A stretch of 64,000 nucleotides of DNA from G963665495 sp963667575 (GTDB lineage: Bacteria > Desulfobacterota > Desulfovibrionia > Desulfovibrionales > Desulfovibrionaceae). Below the pieces are notes generated by a model. That model had not been told where the DNA came from. It was given only the letters and a program-made list of their open reading frames with translations, and ran no database searches. This document shows positions 44,873 through 52,918 of the stretch, in pieces. The DNA lies in NCBI GenBank assembly GCA_963667575.2, contig CAXXHY010000024.1, positions 144,551-208,550 of the forward strand, read 5' to 3'. A program made the translations under genes and the position numbers. Numbering within the stretch: the stretch's first letter is position 1; each line of letters begins with the position of its first letter.

Positions 44873-45079
44873 CTATTCGCCCTTCTGATCTTCTCCAGTC
44901 TCAATGTCGCACTTTTTAGTCACCAATGTCCCGAACGGAGATTGATATGATACAAGGCTTTTATCTGCCATTTTCCAGTACCCCTTTTCCGAGTCATAGT
45001 GAGCGCCAGTTGGCATGGATCGTTGAAGACCGTGAGGAGCCTTTTTAGCTACTTTGATCAGAACATGGTGGTCTACCAT
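44873..45079 (-). CDS. Graspetide-like precursor peptide A
   Basis: A 68-aa peptide from the ATG at 45079 with a TGGAGG site. The N-terminus MVDHHVLIKVAKKAP and C-terminus TLVTKKCDIETGEDQKGE match peptide B; the middle diverges (HGLQRSMPTGAHYDSEKGYWKMADKS). A Cys replaces Glu before DIETGED. It is the first gene of the operon. Two homologous small genes followed by an ATP-grasp ligase is the typical layout of graspetide clusters. Confidence 0.7.
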   Translation of the reverse strand: MVDHHVLIKVAKKAPHGLQRSMPTGAHYDSEKGYWKMADKSLVSYQSPFGTLVTKKCDIETGEDQKGE

Positions 45080-45134
45080 TCTTATGCCTCCAGGCGAGTC
45101 GATATTTTTGTTATCCAGGGTGGGAGCGCTCCAA

Positions 45135-45147
45135 CACTATATATCCC
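45135..45147 (-). promoter_or_regulatory. TATA-like box ahead of the peptide operon
   Basis: Minus strand GGGGATATATAGTG, about 62 nt before the precursor A start. A transcript starting 26 nt downstream would keep the TGGAGG ribosome site. It lacks the CGAAA block seen at the other boxes. Confidence 0.35.
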
Positions 45148-45305
45148 CTCAGTGATATTGACAAGAATGTAGGGGAACGATCGAAATACCGACGTAAAGG
45201 AGGCCTTCTTCGCAACTTGATATGCTCCGAGGTGTTTCTAAAATGGGCAAGCCACTTTTGGCTCGCCATATGTCGGTCATGGTAATCCTCGGCCCAATCA
45301 GAAAT

Positions 45306-46490
45306 CTATCTTCCATCTCGCTCATTCTTTAGTCTTTCCTCCACCTGGTGTGCGGCCTTTCGCAGGTAGGACTCGAAGTGTCCGATTCGCCTGAGAGCCG
45401 AGCCGATCACGTTGAGCACGGCCTGGGCCTTCTTGATCCATATCCCCGCCTGCGGGATGTTGTTTTCCGTCAGGCCATGGACTGCCTGGCCAAGACAGGA
45501 TTCGAATTCCCCCATTTTTCCATTGATCCGCTTCTCGTTCGAAAAAATGAAATCGAACAGTTCCAGCTTCTTCTTTTCCGTCAGCCATTCCTTCTGAATC
45601 TCAACTTTCTTCCGCTTATCCGCAGTCTTCTTCATTCTTGTCCTGAGTTCGTGTAGCTGCTTCTTGTCATACCGCTGGTTCCTGTCCAGCCCATCACGAA
45701 GCACCTTGAGTCGTTTGGCGAATGCTTCCTTGGCCGCAGCGAGCTTTCTCAGGTACGCCACCAGCCCCAGCTTGGACTCCTCCGTCAGAGCTCGGTTCCG
45801 CGCTAGGAACGAGAGCACGTTCTTCAGGGCTATCTCCAGGTTGTCCACGGAATGAAGGTTCTGGATCGTCAAGGGCGTCAGATACCGCGCCAGCTCAGTC
45901 TCTTCCTTTTCTTCGCCTTTGATTTCCCGCTCGATTTCCCGCTCGTCCACTTGGTGGACCGAGCCAGCTTCCAGATGCCGCATCTCCTTGGCCAGCGACG
46001 GCTTGCGGGAAAACATCTTCATGATAATCCTGGCCAGAAGGTAGAAGAAACAACCGAATGCGATCAGGTTCAGGATCGGCAGCGATTTGGCGAAGACATC
46101 GAAAATCGAAGGAGACAGCACGTTCAGGGAGAAGAACATCACACAGTAGGTCAGCGGGAACGAGATGTCCTTGGCCACGCCGAACTTTGTGAGTCCGTAG
46201 AAGACGAGCCCGAACACCAGGATCATCAGTGCGTACCCGATGAAGCCGAACGCCTCGAAATTGAAGTGGAGGTAGTCCCGCGCCCTATACAAGGCGAAGC
46301 CCAACGAAAGCCCCAAGGCTCCGATCAGTATCCTGCCGTACCGGGATTGCGTGAGCCTGGCCGGGAGAGCCACGCCAGCGATGGCGATGAACAGAACACA
46401 AAGCAGGGTGATCATTATCCACTCGCCAACCGGACCGCTGACGATTTCATCTGGACCATATGGAACCATGTTTCGTATTGAGAGCGCCAT
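45306..46490 (-). CDS. Polytopic membrane protein with long coiled-coil tail
   Basis: A 394-aa protein with five hydrophobic helices in the first 165 residues (WIMITLLCVLFIAIAGVAL; ILIGALGLSLGFAL; FIGYALMILVFGLVFYGL; FPLTYCVMFFSLNVL; ILNLIAFGCFFYLLARII). A long charged helical tail follows (EIEREIKGEEKEETELARYL ... LRTRMKKTADKRKKVEIQKEWL). I use the ATG at 46490, 26-27 nt from the TATA-like box centre. The longer frame would need TTG 7 codons upstream, inside the spacer. It sits just after the Orc1/Cdc6 gene. It may anchor or segregate the element, which is inference only. Confidence 0.65.
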   Translation of the reverse strand: MALSIRNMVPYGPDEIVSGPVGEWIMITLLCVLFIAIAGVALPARLTQSRYGRILIGALGLSLGFALYRARDYLHFNFEAFGFIGYALMILVFGLVFYGLTKFGVAKDISFPLTYCVMFFSLNVLSPSIFDVFAKSLPILNLIAFGCFFYLLARIIMKMFSRKPSLAKEMRHLEAGSVHQVDEREIEREIKGEEKEETELARYLTPLTIQNLHSVDNLEIALKNVLSFLARNRALTEESKLGLVAYLRKLAAAKEAFAKRLKVLRDGLDRNQRYDKKQLHELRTRMKKTADKRKKVEIQKEWLTEKKKLELFDFIFSNEKRINGKMGEFESCLGQAVHGLTENNIPQAGIWIKKAQAVLNVIGSALRRIGHFESYLRKAAHQVEERLKNERDGR

Positions 46491-46512
46491 GCCCTGTTCA
46501 TGGGCGGCCAAG

Positions 46513-46528
46513 TATATAAATCTTTCGG
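46513..46528 (-). promoter_or_regulatory. BRE/TATA-like promoter of the polytopic membrane protein
   Basis: Minus strand CCGAAAGA then TTTATATA. The box centre is 26-27 nt from the A of the ATG at 46490, exactly the archaeal TATA-to-start distance for a leaderless mRNA. No Shine-Dalgarno sequence is present. The site overlaps the 3' end of the orc1 gene. Confidence 0.5.
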
Positions 46529-46531
46529 AAA

Positions 46532-47785
46532 TCAGCTCTGGATGATCCTGGCGGCCATGTCCCTCGGCAAGGCCATGCTGATGTCACGGGTGTTGCCGTA
46601 TCGCCCCTTGGAAATGATCTGCGCGTTGATGAGCCCGTACAGGTCCAGGAAGCTGATGAGGTCCGAGAATCGTCGCTGGGAGAGCTGCGTCGCGCACTCT
46701 TCCTGACAGATACGGGCGTAGTGGGCGAATGCCTGGCCGGTGGTGATCTTAGCCCGCCCGCGCAACAAGGCTTGGCAGCATGCCTTCAAGGCCATTCTCT
46801 GCTGTGGGGCGAGCGCCTGGATGAGCTGATTGGTCTTGTCCACTTCAAGGCGCTTTTCCGCTTGGTCAACACAATCGATAGTCAGCCTGCCCGTGTCGTT
46901 TTCCGCGATGGCTACGGACATGGCGAGCAGCTCCACCGCCTTGCGGGCGTCTCCGGTCTCCCTGGAAGCCAACGCGGCGATCTTCCGCAGTGCCACTTCT
47001 TCCACCTTTGCCGTATCGAGCGCCTTTGTCACCCGAAGCTGCAACAGGGCGAAAAGGTCGGTCGCGTCGTAGGGCTCGAAAATGATGTCCTCCTTCTTGA
47101 GAAAAGAGATGATCCGTGGGTCGAGCGCCTTCTCCCAATCCAGCCGGTTGGTGAGCATGACCAGGATGATCCGGCAGCCCACCTTTGGTGGGAGCGTCTT
47201 GGCAAGAAATGTCAGGAATTCATCCACGGTTGGCCGAAGATTGTCGATCTCATCGATCAGGAGACACAAATACCCCTTCTTGCGCTCCAGAGCCTTCACT
47301 ATCCGCTCCTGCATGTACTCAATGGGGACGCCTTTTCTGTAGCGGCGCACGGTGTCATCGAACGCCATGGCCAGGGCATTGAGAGCCGCGAAGAATGTCT
47401 TGGGGGACGAAAGGTCGATGTACTCAAAATCGAACCGAATCCCCTTGCCCTTGCAAACCCTGGCGAACCTGGAAAGCACGTGAAAAAGCGTCACGGTCTT
47501 GCCGGACCCGGTCGGCCCGTAGATCAACGCAGACGGAGGAAACCTGTTGTCCAGGACCGGCGAGAGATGGGAGATGATCCGGGAAAGCTGCTTCTTCCGA
47601 ATCTTGAGATTGAAAATCTCCGAAAGAACCTGAAGCCGCTCCGCATTGGTCAGCTTCTCGTCATCCAAATACTGAGGATTGACGATGATGGAGTTCTTCT
47701 TCCGCTGCGAGTGAATATTTTCAATCAGGTCAATAGTGCTGTCAAAGCCATAAAGATCACGTTTCAGATGAAATTTTTCTTCCAT
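46532..47785 (-). CDS. orc1/cdc6: Archaeal/eukaryotic-type replication initiator Orc1/Cdc6
   Basis: A 417-aa AAA+ ATPase with all Orc1/Cdc6 landmarks in order. Walker A is GPTGSGKT (90-97) in SALIYGPTGSGKTVTLFHVL and Walker B is LLIDEID (175-181). Sensor 1 is in MLTNRLDWEKALDPRI, the segment IIFEPYDATDLFALLQLRV follows, and sensor 2 is GDARKA (278-283). The C-terminal winged helix reads KITTGQAFAHYARIC, LSQRRFSDLISFLDLYGLI and wing KGRYGNTR (393-400). These proteins bind origin repeats and load the replicative helicase in archaea, and are very rare in bacteria. A BRE/TATA-like box precedes it at leaderless distance. It is the best marker of this element's origin. Confidence 0.92.
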   Translation of the reverse strand: MEEKFHLKRDLYGFDSTIDLIENIHSQRKKNSIIVNPQYLDDEKLTNAERLQVLSEIFNLKIRKKQLSRIISHLSPVLDNRFPPSALIYGPTGSGKTVTLFHVLSRFARVCKGKGIRFDFEYIDLSSPKTFFAALNALAMAFDDTVRRYRKGVPIEYMQERIVKALERKKGYLCLLIDEIDNLRPTVDEFLTFLAKTLPPKVGCRIILVMLTNRLDWEKALDPRIISFLKKEDIIFEPYDATDLFALLQLRVTKALDTAKVEEVALRKIAALASRETGDARKAVELLAMSVAIAENDTGRLTIDCVDQAEKRLEVDKTNQLIQALAPQQRMALKACCQALLRGRAKITTGQAFAHYARICQEECATQLSQRRFSDLISFLDLYGLINAQIISKGRYGNTRDISMALPRDMAARIIQS

Positions 47786-47966
47786 ATGAAACGAACTGAA
47801 GGAACTAGTATTTATATTTTTCGTTTTCTGAAAGAGTAAATGTCCTGTGGAAATTTAATTTAATTTATACATTCCTATTATTATATTTCTATATTGAAAA
47901 TATATAATACAATACAAACCAATAATTAATGCTTTCCACGCGACATGTCCACTCACAGCTTTAAAT
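47786..47966. other. AT-rich region upstream of orc1: candidate replication origin
   Basis: A 181-bp gap. It contains a run of nearly pure A/T (about 47851-47925) fit for unwinding, and TCCTGTGGAAA (47842-47852), which differs by one base from the TCCAGTGGAAA core of archaeal origin-recognition boxes. A TTCCAC/GTCCAC pair lies near 47936-47957. Archaeal origins commonly lie beside orc1/cdc6. The evidence is suggestive only. Confidence 0.35.
47809..47825 (-). promoter_or_regulatory. BRE/TATA-like promoter of orc1/cdc6
   Basis: Minus strand AACGAAA then AATATAAATA, centred about 29 nt before the ATG at 47785. It is almost the same string as the box at 26046-26061 (ACGAAAGATATAAATA). There is no ribosome site before the ATG. 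Confidence 0.5.
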
Positions 47967-49898
47967 TTACTTATCAGGCTCAGTTTGTAAATCAAGTTGT
48001 ATAGTCCTCTGGTAAAGCTCCATCCCAGGAAGGTCATCGTAGCGTTTGTTAAGCTTTTTGCGAAGATTGAAAAGACGACGTTCAGCAGTATCGACAAGCT
48101 GCCCGAAGGTAGTAATCTGAGCAGTGCCAACAGTGACTTTATTTTCGTTTTCAACACGCTGAGTTGGCTGCACCTTTCCACTGAATTCGTCTCCAACGAC
48201 AAAGGCATGGACATAGGGGTTGCCAACGATACTTCCACAGCCAACGAAATCTTCTATGTACCCAATAGCTTGATTTCTTTCGTCCCGTGAAATTTTTGAA
48301 CCGCCTCGCTTGAGTTCAATGAGGAGTATCCTCTCAAGGGCCAAAAGTTGTGTCTCAGAGTCAAACTTGTCAATTGACGTTGCTGAAACTGTTGAATTCG
48401 GAAGAACAACAATATCTGGACGCTTTTTATGATTCTCAAATACTTTAGCATCCGGTGAAATCTTAAATATTTTCTTCACAGCCGTTTGCAATTGTTTGTT
48501 TGATGTATATTCAGGTGAATCAAATTCAGGTCCAAATAACCATCGTGATTCTGTCACAAGAGGGTGTAGCACTTTCAATTCATCTACTTGCGAATCAGAC
48601 GACAACTTTTTAATTGCTTCAATAATTGAGATTCTTCTCTCGATCTCGTCAAGAACAGAGAGGGCATCTTTTACGGTCCATTGACTCAACAGGCAATTGA
48701 GCCCATCTATGTCATCATCATTTAACTGTGATAATTTCTGAATCAATTCCTTTCCGCTTCTTGTTTTTTCAAGCTTGATAACCGTTTCAATTGCAAGAGA
48801 TATGGATTCAGGCTTCGCCGTGGGGTGCTCGTACGTAATCACTTCGATGGCTTCGTTTACTTCATATCTTCCTTTGACTGACAGCCCTTGAACATCTTTG
48901 CTGAAATCTTGTTTCAATTTTTGTCGTGTGTCTTCGATATTCTCTGTAGCAATTTTCCTTTGCATGTCCAGAACATACTTCGAAACCTGGGCGTACACTT
49001 TGTCGATAACACTATCGCGTTTAAAGCCTGTCCAGTCCTCCAGGACATAATCGGCAAGGTCATTCGTCTTCACGACAACAGTATATCGTCTTGCAAAGGC
49101 TATTCTTCCGTCGATGACTGCATCTTTCCCAAGTATCCATGATGGCTCACCAACAAGTTTCCTTCCCTGCCAAAAAGCTATCCCTTGGTATAGAGTTGAT
49201 CGAGCGGCCTTTTGAGAGTCAACGAATAGAAATTTTAGCTTTATGCCATCGAATTCAACCTCGGAGGAGTCAATAAGTCCTTGGTGATCTTCTAAGGGAA
49301 CTGTTCTGCCATTGATTTTGATTTGAAATGAAGGGTCATGAAGGAAGCGCGCTGAAATAACCTCAAGAATCCTGTCCGGATCAGGGAGGTGTCTGGCCAC
49401 TACAACAGTCAATGTTGTTCCGTTCCCTTTTCCCTTTGTGACTTTTTCGTCCTTGAGGACAAACGGCTGGTCTTCACTTTGCGTTGACACCAAGAATGTC
49501 GATGCTTCCCCTTCACAGCGTGTATATACAGTGTACTCGTCGTTGAAACAGAGAAGGCCATGCCTTCCGACTCCGTTTCGTCCATAAGCCAGCCTTTTAC
49601 CCTCTCGCCCAGGAGGGAAATCAACTTTGGGCCCCTGATTTCTGAGGCGGCTATACCCCAGTTTCATCCACCGGTTATGAAATTGGTTTGGCGTAAGCCC
49701 GGTCCCGTCGTCGGAGATGATCAACTCCTCGCCCCGCTCGTCTGGAATCGTAATGTCAACAACGGCTGCACCGGCATCCCATGCGTTGGCTACCAGCTCG
49801 GTCAGAGCCACGTCCGGGGATGTGGCAAGTGAGCCCAACGTTCGAATCAGGTAACCCTCTTCAAACAGTGACCCTTGAACATAGTTACTTTTATTCAT
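47967..49898 (-). CDS. GHKL ATPase with C-terminal nuclease-like domain
   Basis: A 643-aa protein. The N-terminal GHKL ATPase has all boxes: LTELVANAWDAGAAVVDI (N box), IISDDGTGL (G1), YGRNGVGRHGLL (G2) and GNGTTLTV (G3), as in MORC/Hsp90-type ATPases. A helical middle (IEAIKKLSSDSQVDELKVLHPLV) leads to a C-terminal region with KRPDIVVLPN and ERILLIELKRGG, a PD-(D/E)xK pattern. It is the last gene of the defence operon, 14 nt after the type III Res gene. It could sense or restrain DNA and cut it in a nucleotide-dependent way. A link to MORC-like defence ATPases is inference. Confidence 0.78.
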   Translation of the reverse strand: MNKSNYVQGSLFEEGYLIRTLGSLATSPDVALTELVANAWDAGAAVVDITIPDERGEELIISDDGTGLTPNQFHNRWMKLGYSRLRNQGPKVDFPPGREGKRLAYGRNGVGRHGLLCFNDEYTVYTRCEGEASTFLVSTQSEDQPFVLKDEKVTKGKGNGTTLTVVVARHLPDPDRILEVISARFLHDPSFQIKINGRTVPLEDHQGLIDSSEVEFDGIKLKFLFVDSQKAARSTLYQGIAFWQGRKLVGEPSWILGKDAVIDGRIAFARRYTVVVKTNDLADYVLEDWTGFKRDSVIDKVYAQVSKYVLDMQRKIATENIEDTRQKLKQDFSKDVQGLSVKGRYEVNEAIEVITYEHPTAKPESISLAIETVIKLEKTRSGKELIQKLSQLNDDDIDGLNCLLSQWTVKDALSVLDEIERRISIIEAIKKLSSDSQVDELKVLHPLVTESRWLFGPEFDSPEYTSNKQLQTAVKKIFKISPDAKVFENHKKRPDIVVLPNSTVSATSIDKFDSETQLLALERILLIELKRGGSKISRDERNQAIGYIEDFVGCGSIVGNPYVHAFVVGDEFSGKVQPTQRVENENKVTVGTAQITTFGQLVDTAERRLFNLRKKLNKRYDDLPGMELYQRTIQLDLQTEPDK

Positions 49899-49912
49899 CA
49901 CACACCACGATA

Positions 49913-52909
49913 CTATTTTTGGAAGGCTATCTCCGAAAACCGTTCAAAGCTATTTGCCAAGGTAAATTCCACGCTATTACCCATAGCTTCAAAGTGGGCC
50001 TTGCCGCATTTGATCTTGGCCTGTTCCGCAGTACGTAGTGCTCCGGCCAAGGGCGTTCCCTTGGTTTCGACCACAAAGTAAAGGCGATTCTGGCCTTCAA
50101 CTTCGACAAGAACAGCCCAGTCAGGGTTGTAAGTGCCAAGAGGAGTGTCGATTTTGAACCAGCCGGGAAGCTTGGCGTAGACCTTGATATCGTCGCTGCT
50201 CTCGAATTGCTTGGCGAACTCTGCTTCAACCGTCGAGTCGTAGACCACGTGATCGTAGACAGACTTCGAGCTTTCCAGCATGTTCTTGTGCAAGTATCCG
50301 TAGAGTTCCTCTTGTTCAAAAAGCTCCTGAGCGTAGAAGTGAGAATCGCCGAGCTTCTGGTACTTGATCCCATCGACGATGAAGAGCTGCATCTGTTGCT
50401 TGATGATCGCTGCCACCTGCTCAATGAATTTTTGAGGGTTGTTCTTGAACTTGGGCAGGGAGCCGCTCCGCTTCAGTATCGCCACGAGGGTCTTGCGGGT
50501 GAGATTTGTCTCGTTCTGGAGATATGTCAGCAGGTCTGGCAGTTCGAAGTCCTGGGCTTCGTATACGTGGGTACTCTGCGTGGGGTCGGACATCGCAACG
50601 CCGCCTCGTGTGATATCAGCCTGGCTTTTGCGATAGACAAACCGCGCTTTGCCTACAATGAGACCGCTGCCGATTTCCTCTGCGCATTTTTCAATGAGCT
50701 TTTCAGGATCGAAATCTACACGGAACGTCGTCTTGTATTTGACTCTATCCCATAAGGTCTTGAACTCCTCGCTTTCGAGGACAGCTCGCTTCACTGATAT
50801 CTTTGCGCGTTTATCGGCGTCGTTGACATTCAGCTTGCCTGCTACCTTTTTCAACACATTGACGATCTGCGGCTTCTGTTGGGAGTAGGTCTCCGGAAGG
50901 TCGACTGTCTTGTTCTTGAGCGCTATGCGCAAGGAATCCTGCACCTTGCCCTTGCCGTCGACATAGCCGAGCCCCATGAGGTGATTGAAAAGTTCGGCGG
51001 ATGCCTCTGTCCCCAAATGGCTCGTGGTCCCATCGTCCCCAAGGACCTGGACATTGGCGAAGAGGTGCTTCTCAACAACACCGAACTTGATCCCCTCGTC
51101 CTTCTCGATTTCCTTCTGGAGCTGGGAGGCGAAGTCTTCATAGGACTCGTTGGCCATGACCGTCAGTCTGTTCACCTCAAAACCGTGGACGCGCTCCCCG
51201 TCCTGATTGACTGCAATACGAAGCCCTCGGCCTATCTCCTGACGCTTCTTCATCGTCGATGAGGTTTCGTTCAGAGTGCAGATTTGAAAAACATTGGGAT
51301 TGTCCCAACCCTCCTTGAGCGCGGAGTGTGAGAAGATGAACTTGAGCTTGGATTCGAAGCTGAGAAGCTTTTCCTTGTCCCGCATGATGAGCTGATAGGC
51401 GCTTTCATCCGCGATGGTCTTGCCTTCGCCGCTCGATTCCTTGAAGCGATCCGCCCCGGTGGAATCCTTTTTCTTGTCGATGGCGAAATAACCGTTGTGA
51501 ACGCCTTCTGCCGCTGTTTCCAGGTCCACGCCTTCGAACAGGGTGTTGTACTTGGGCTTGCGGATGGCCTTCCTGTATTCCTCCTCGAACATGACGGCAT
51601 ACTTGCCTTTTACCGGATTCCCGTCTTCGTCATAATCCCGGTAGTTGGCCACGCGGTCGATGAAGAACAGGCTCAGCACCTTGATGCCCATGGGGCGAAG
51701 GCGCAGCTCCTTGTTCAGATGCTCCTCGATGGTCTTCTGGATTTGCAGACGCTTGTATTGATCCTGATCTACCTCGCCTATGGCCTGGCCAAGGCGGACA
51801 ATTTCATCCTGGCTGGTGAAATCGATATATTCGTTGCCTTGCTCGCAGTAGATGTCGCTGATGATATATCCGTCGTACACGTCGCGCCCGCCTGAAAGGT
51901 CGAGGAGATCGTCGCCGCTCCGGACGGTCTTGCTCATGTGCTTGACATCACCTTTACGCTGGCGAACATCGAGTTCGATCCTGGCAGTGATGGGGCTCTT
52001 CTTGTTATCGACGCTCAACAGTTTGATGTAGGCCCGGTTGTGCCCGTCCTGGACCTTAATCCCGGCGACCTCGATCTGCTTGACCAGCTTTTGCTCGTAG
52101 GCGTCCACGGAATCCAGCTTGTAGAGCATGTGGTGCTTGTCCAAGTGGGTCGCGGAGTAGCGGAGCGTGCAAAGTGGATTGAGCGAGGCTATGGCCTGTT
52201 TGCTCTTGGGGGTAGTGTCCACGCTCTGCGGCTCGTCAATGATGACGATGGGATGGGTTGCCTGAATGAATTCGATAGGCCTTGAACCGGTCATCCGGTC
52301 ATGCGGTCGGTGAATAATGTTCGCCTTGTCTTCCTTGGTCGGGTCGGTGAAGCTTTTCCGGAAGGCATCGATGTTGATGACCATAATCTGAATGACGTCG
52401 GTGGTAGCAAAATTGCGGACTTGGCCAAGCTTCTGCGAATCGTAGACAAAGTAGTCAAACGGGACGTTGTCGTAGAGCGCCCGGAAGTGGTCCTCCATCA
52501 TCTGGAGCGACTTGTACACGCCTTCCTTGATGGCCACGGACGGGACGACGATGATGAACTTGGTCAACCCGTAAAGCAGGTTCAATTCAAAAATGCTACG
52601 GAGATAAACGTAGGTTTTACCAGTTCCTGTTTCCATCTCCACCGTGAAATTCATATCCTTTAGGTCTTGAGAAGGAGCCAGATAGTTGCGGTGCTGGATA
52701 GAGTTAAGGTTTGTGAGTATTTCGTCATCTAGCAACTTTAAGCGATTCCCAATACCAAGGTCGGGCTCGCTAAAGAGCATGTGCTGGTCACTCTTAATTT
52801 TAGAAACACTAAAAGTTACTCTGCAGATTTCTTGACCTTTAAAAAGGTCTACCGTTGACCTTATCGCATCAGCTTGATGTGAAATGTTTTGTTCAAATAC
52901 GATCTTCAA
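49913..52909 (-). CDS. res: Type III restriction enzyme, Res-like helicase-nuclease
   Basis: A 998-aa DEAD/DEAH translocase. Walker A is METGTGKTYVYLRS (residues 92-105), motif II IIDEPQSVD, motif III LRYSATH, and the C-terminal helicase end LNETSSTMKKRQEIGRGLRIAVNQDG. The last part carries YNPDWAVLVEVEGQNRLYFVVETKG, the PD...ExK endonuclease of type III Res subunits. I accept TTG 52909 as start, with GTGAGGG upstream and no ATG nearby. It needs the Mod subunit for site recognition, and the adjacent Mod has lost its catalytic Asp (see 54273-56261). Confidence 0.88.
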   Translation of the reverse strand: MKIVFEQNISHQADAIRSTVDLFKGQEICRVTFSVSKIKSDQHMLFSEPDLGIGNRLKLLDDEILTNLNSIQHRNYLAPSQDLKDMNFTVEMETGTGKTYVYLRSIFELNLLYGLTKFIIVVPSVAIKEGVYKSLQMMEDHFRALYDNVPFDYFVYDSQKLGQVRNFATTDVIQIMVINIDAFRKSFTDPTKEDKANIIHRPHDRMTGSRPIEFIQATHPIVIIDEPQSVDTTPKSKQAIASLNPLCTLRYSATHLDKHHMLYKLDSVDAYEQKLVKQIEVAGIKVQDGHNRAYIKLLSVDNKKSPITARIELDVRQRKGDVKHMSKTVRSGDDLLDLSGGRDVYDGYIISDIYCEQGNEYIDFTSQDEIVRLGQAIGEVDQDQYKRLQIQKTIEEHLNKELRLRPMGIKVLSLFFIDRVANYRDYDEDGNPVKGKYAVMFEEEYRKAIRKPKYNTLFEGVDLETAAEGVHNGYFAIDKKKDSTGADRFKESSGEGKTIADESAYQLIMRDKEKLLSFESKLKFIFSHSALKEGWDNPNVFQICTLNETSSTMKKRQEIGRGLRIAVNQDGERVHGFEVNRLTVMANESYEDFASQLQKEIEKDEGIKFGVVEKHLFANVQVLGDDGTTSHLGTEASAELFNHLMGLGYVDGKGKVQDSLRIALKNKTVDLPETYSQQKPQIVNVLKKVAGKLNVNDADKRAKISVKRAVLESEEFKTLWDRVKYKTTFRVDFDPEKLIEKCAEEIGSGLIVGKARFVYRKSQADITRGGVAMSDPTQSTHVYEAQDFELPDLLTYLQNETNLTRKTLVAILKRSGSLPKFKNNPQKFIEQVAAIIKQQMQLFIVDGIKYQKLGDSHFYAQELFEQEELYGYLHKNMLESSKSVYDHVVYDSTVEAEFAKQFESSDDIKVYAKLPGWFKIDTPLGTYNPDWAVLVEVEGQNRLYFVVETKGTPLAGALRTAEQAKIKCGKAHFEAMGNSVEFTLANSFERFSEIAFQK

Positions 52910-52918
52910 AACAATCCC

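Noticed and set aside
46721..47839. Plus-strand open frame of 372 codons opposite orc1/cdc6
   Set aside because: The minus strand encodes a motif-complete Orc1/Cdc6; the plus-strand product is low in recognisable structure.
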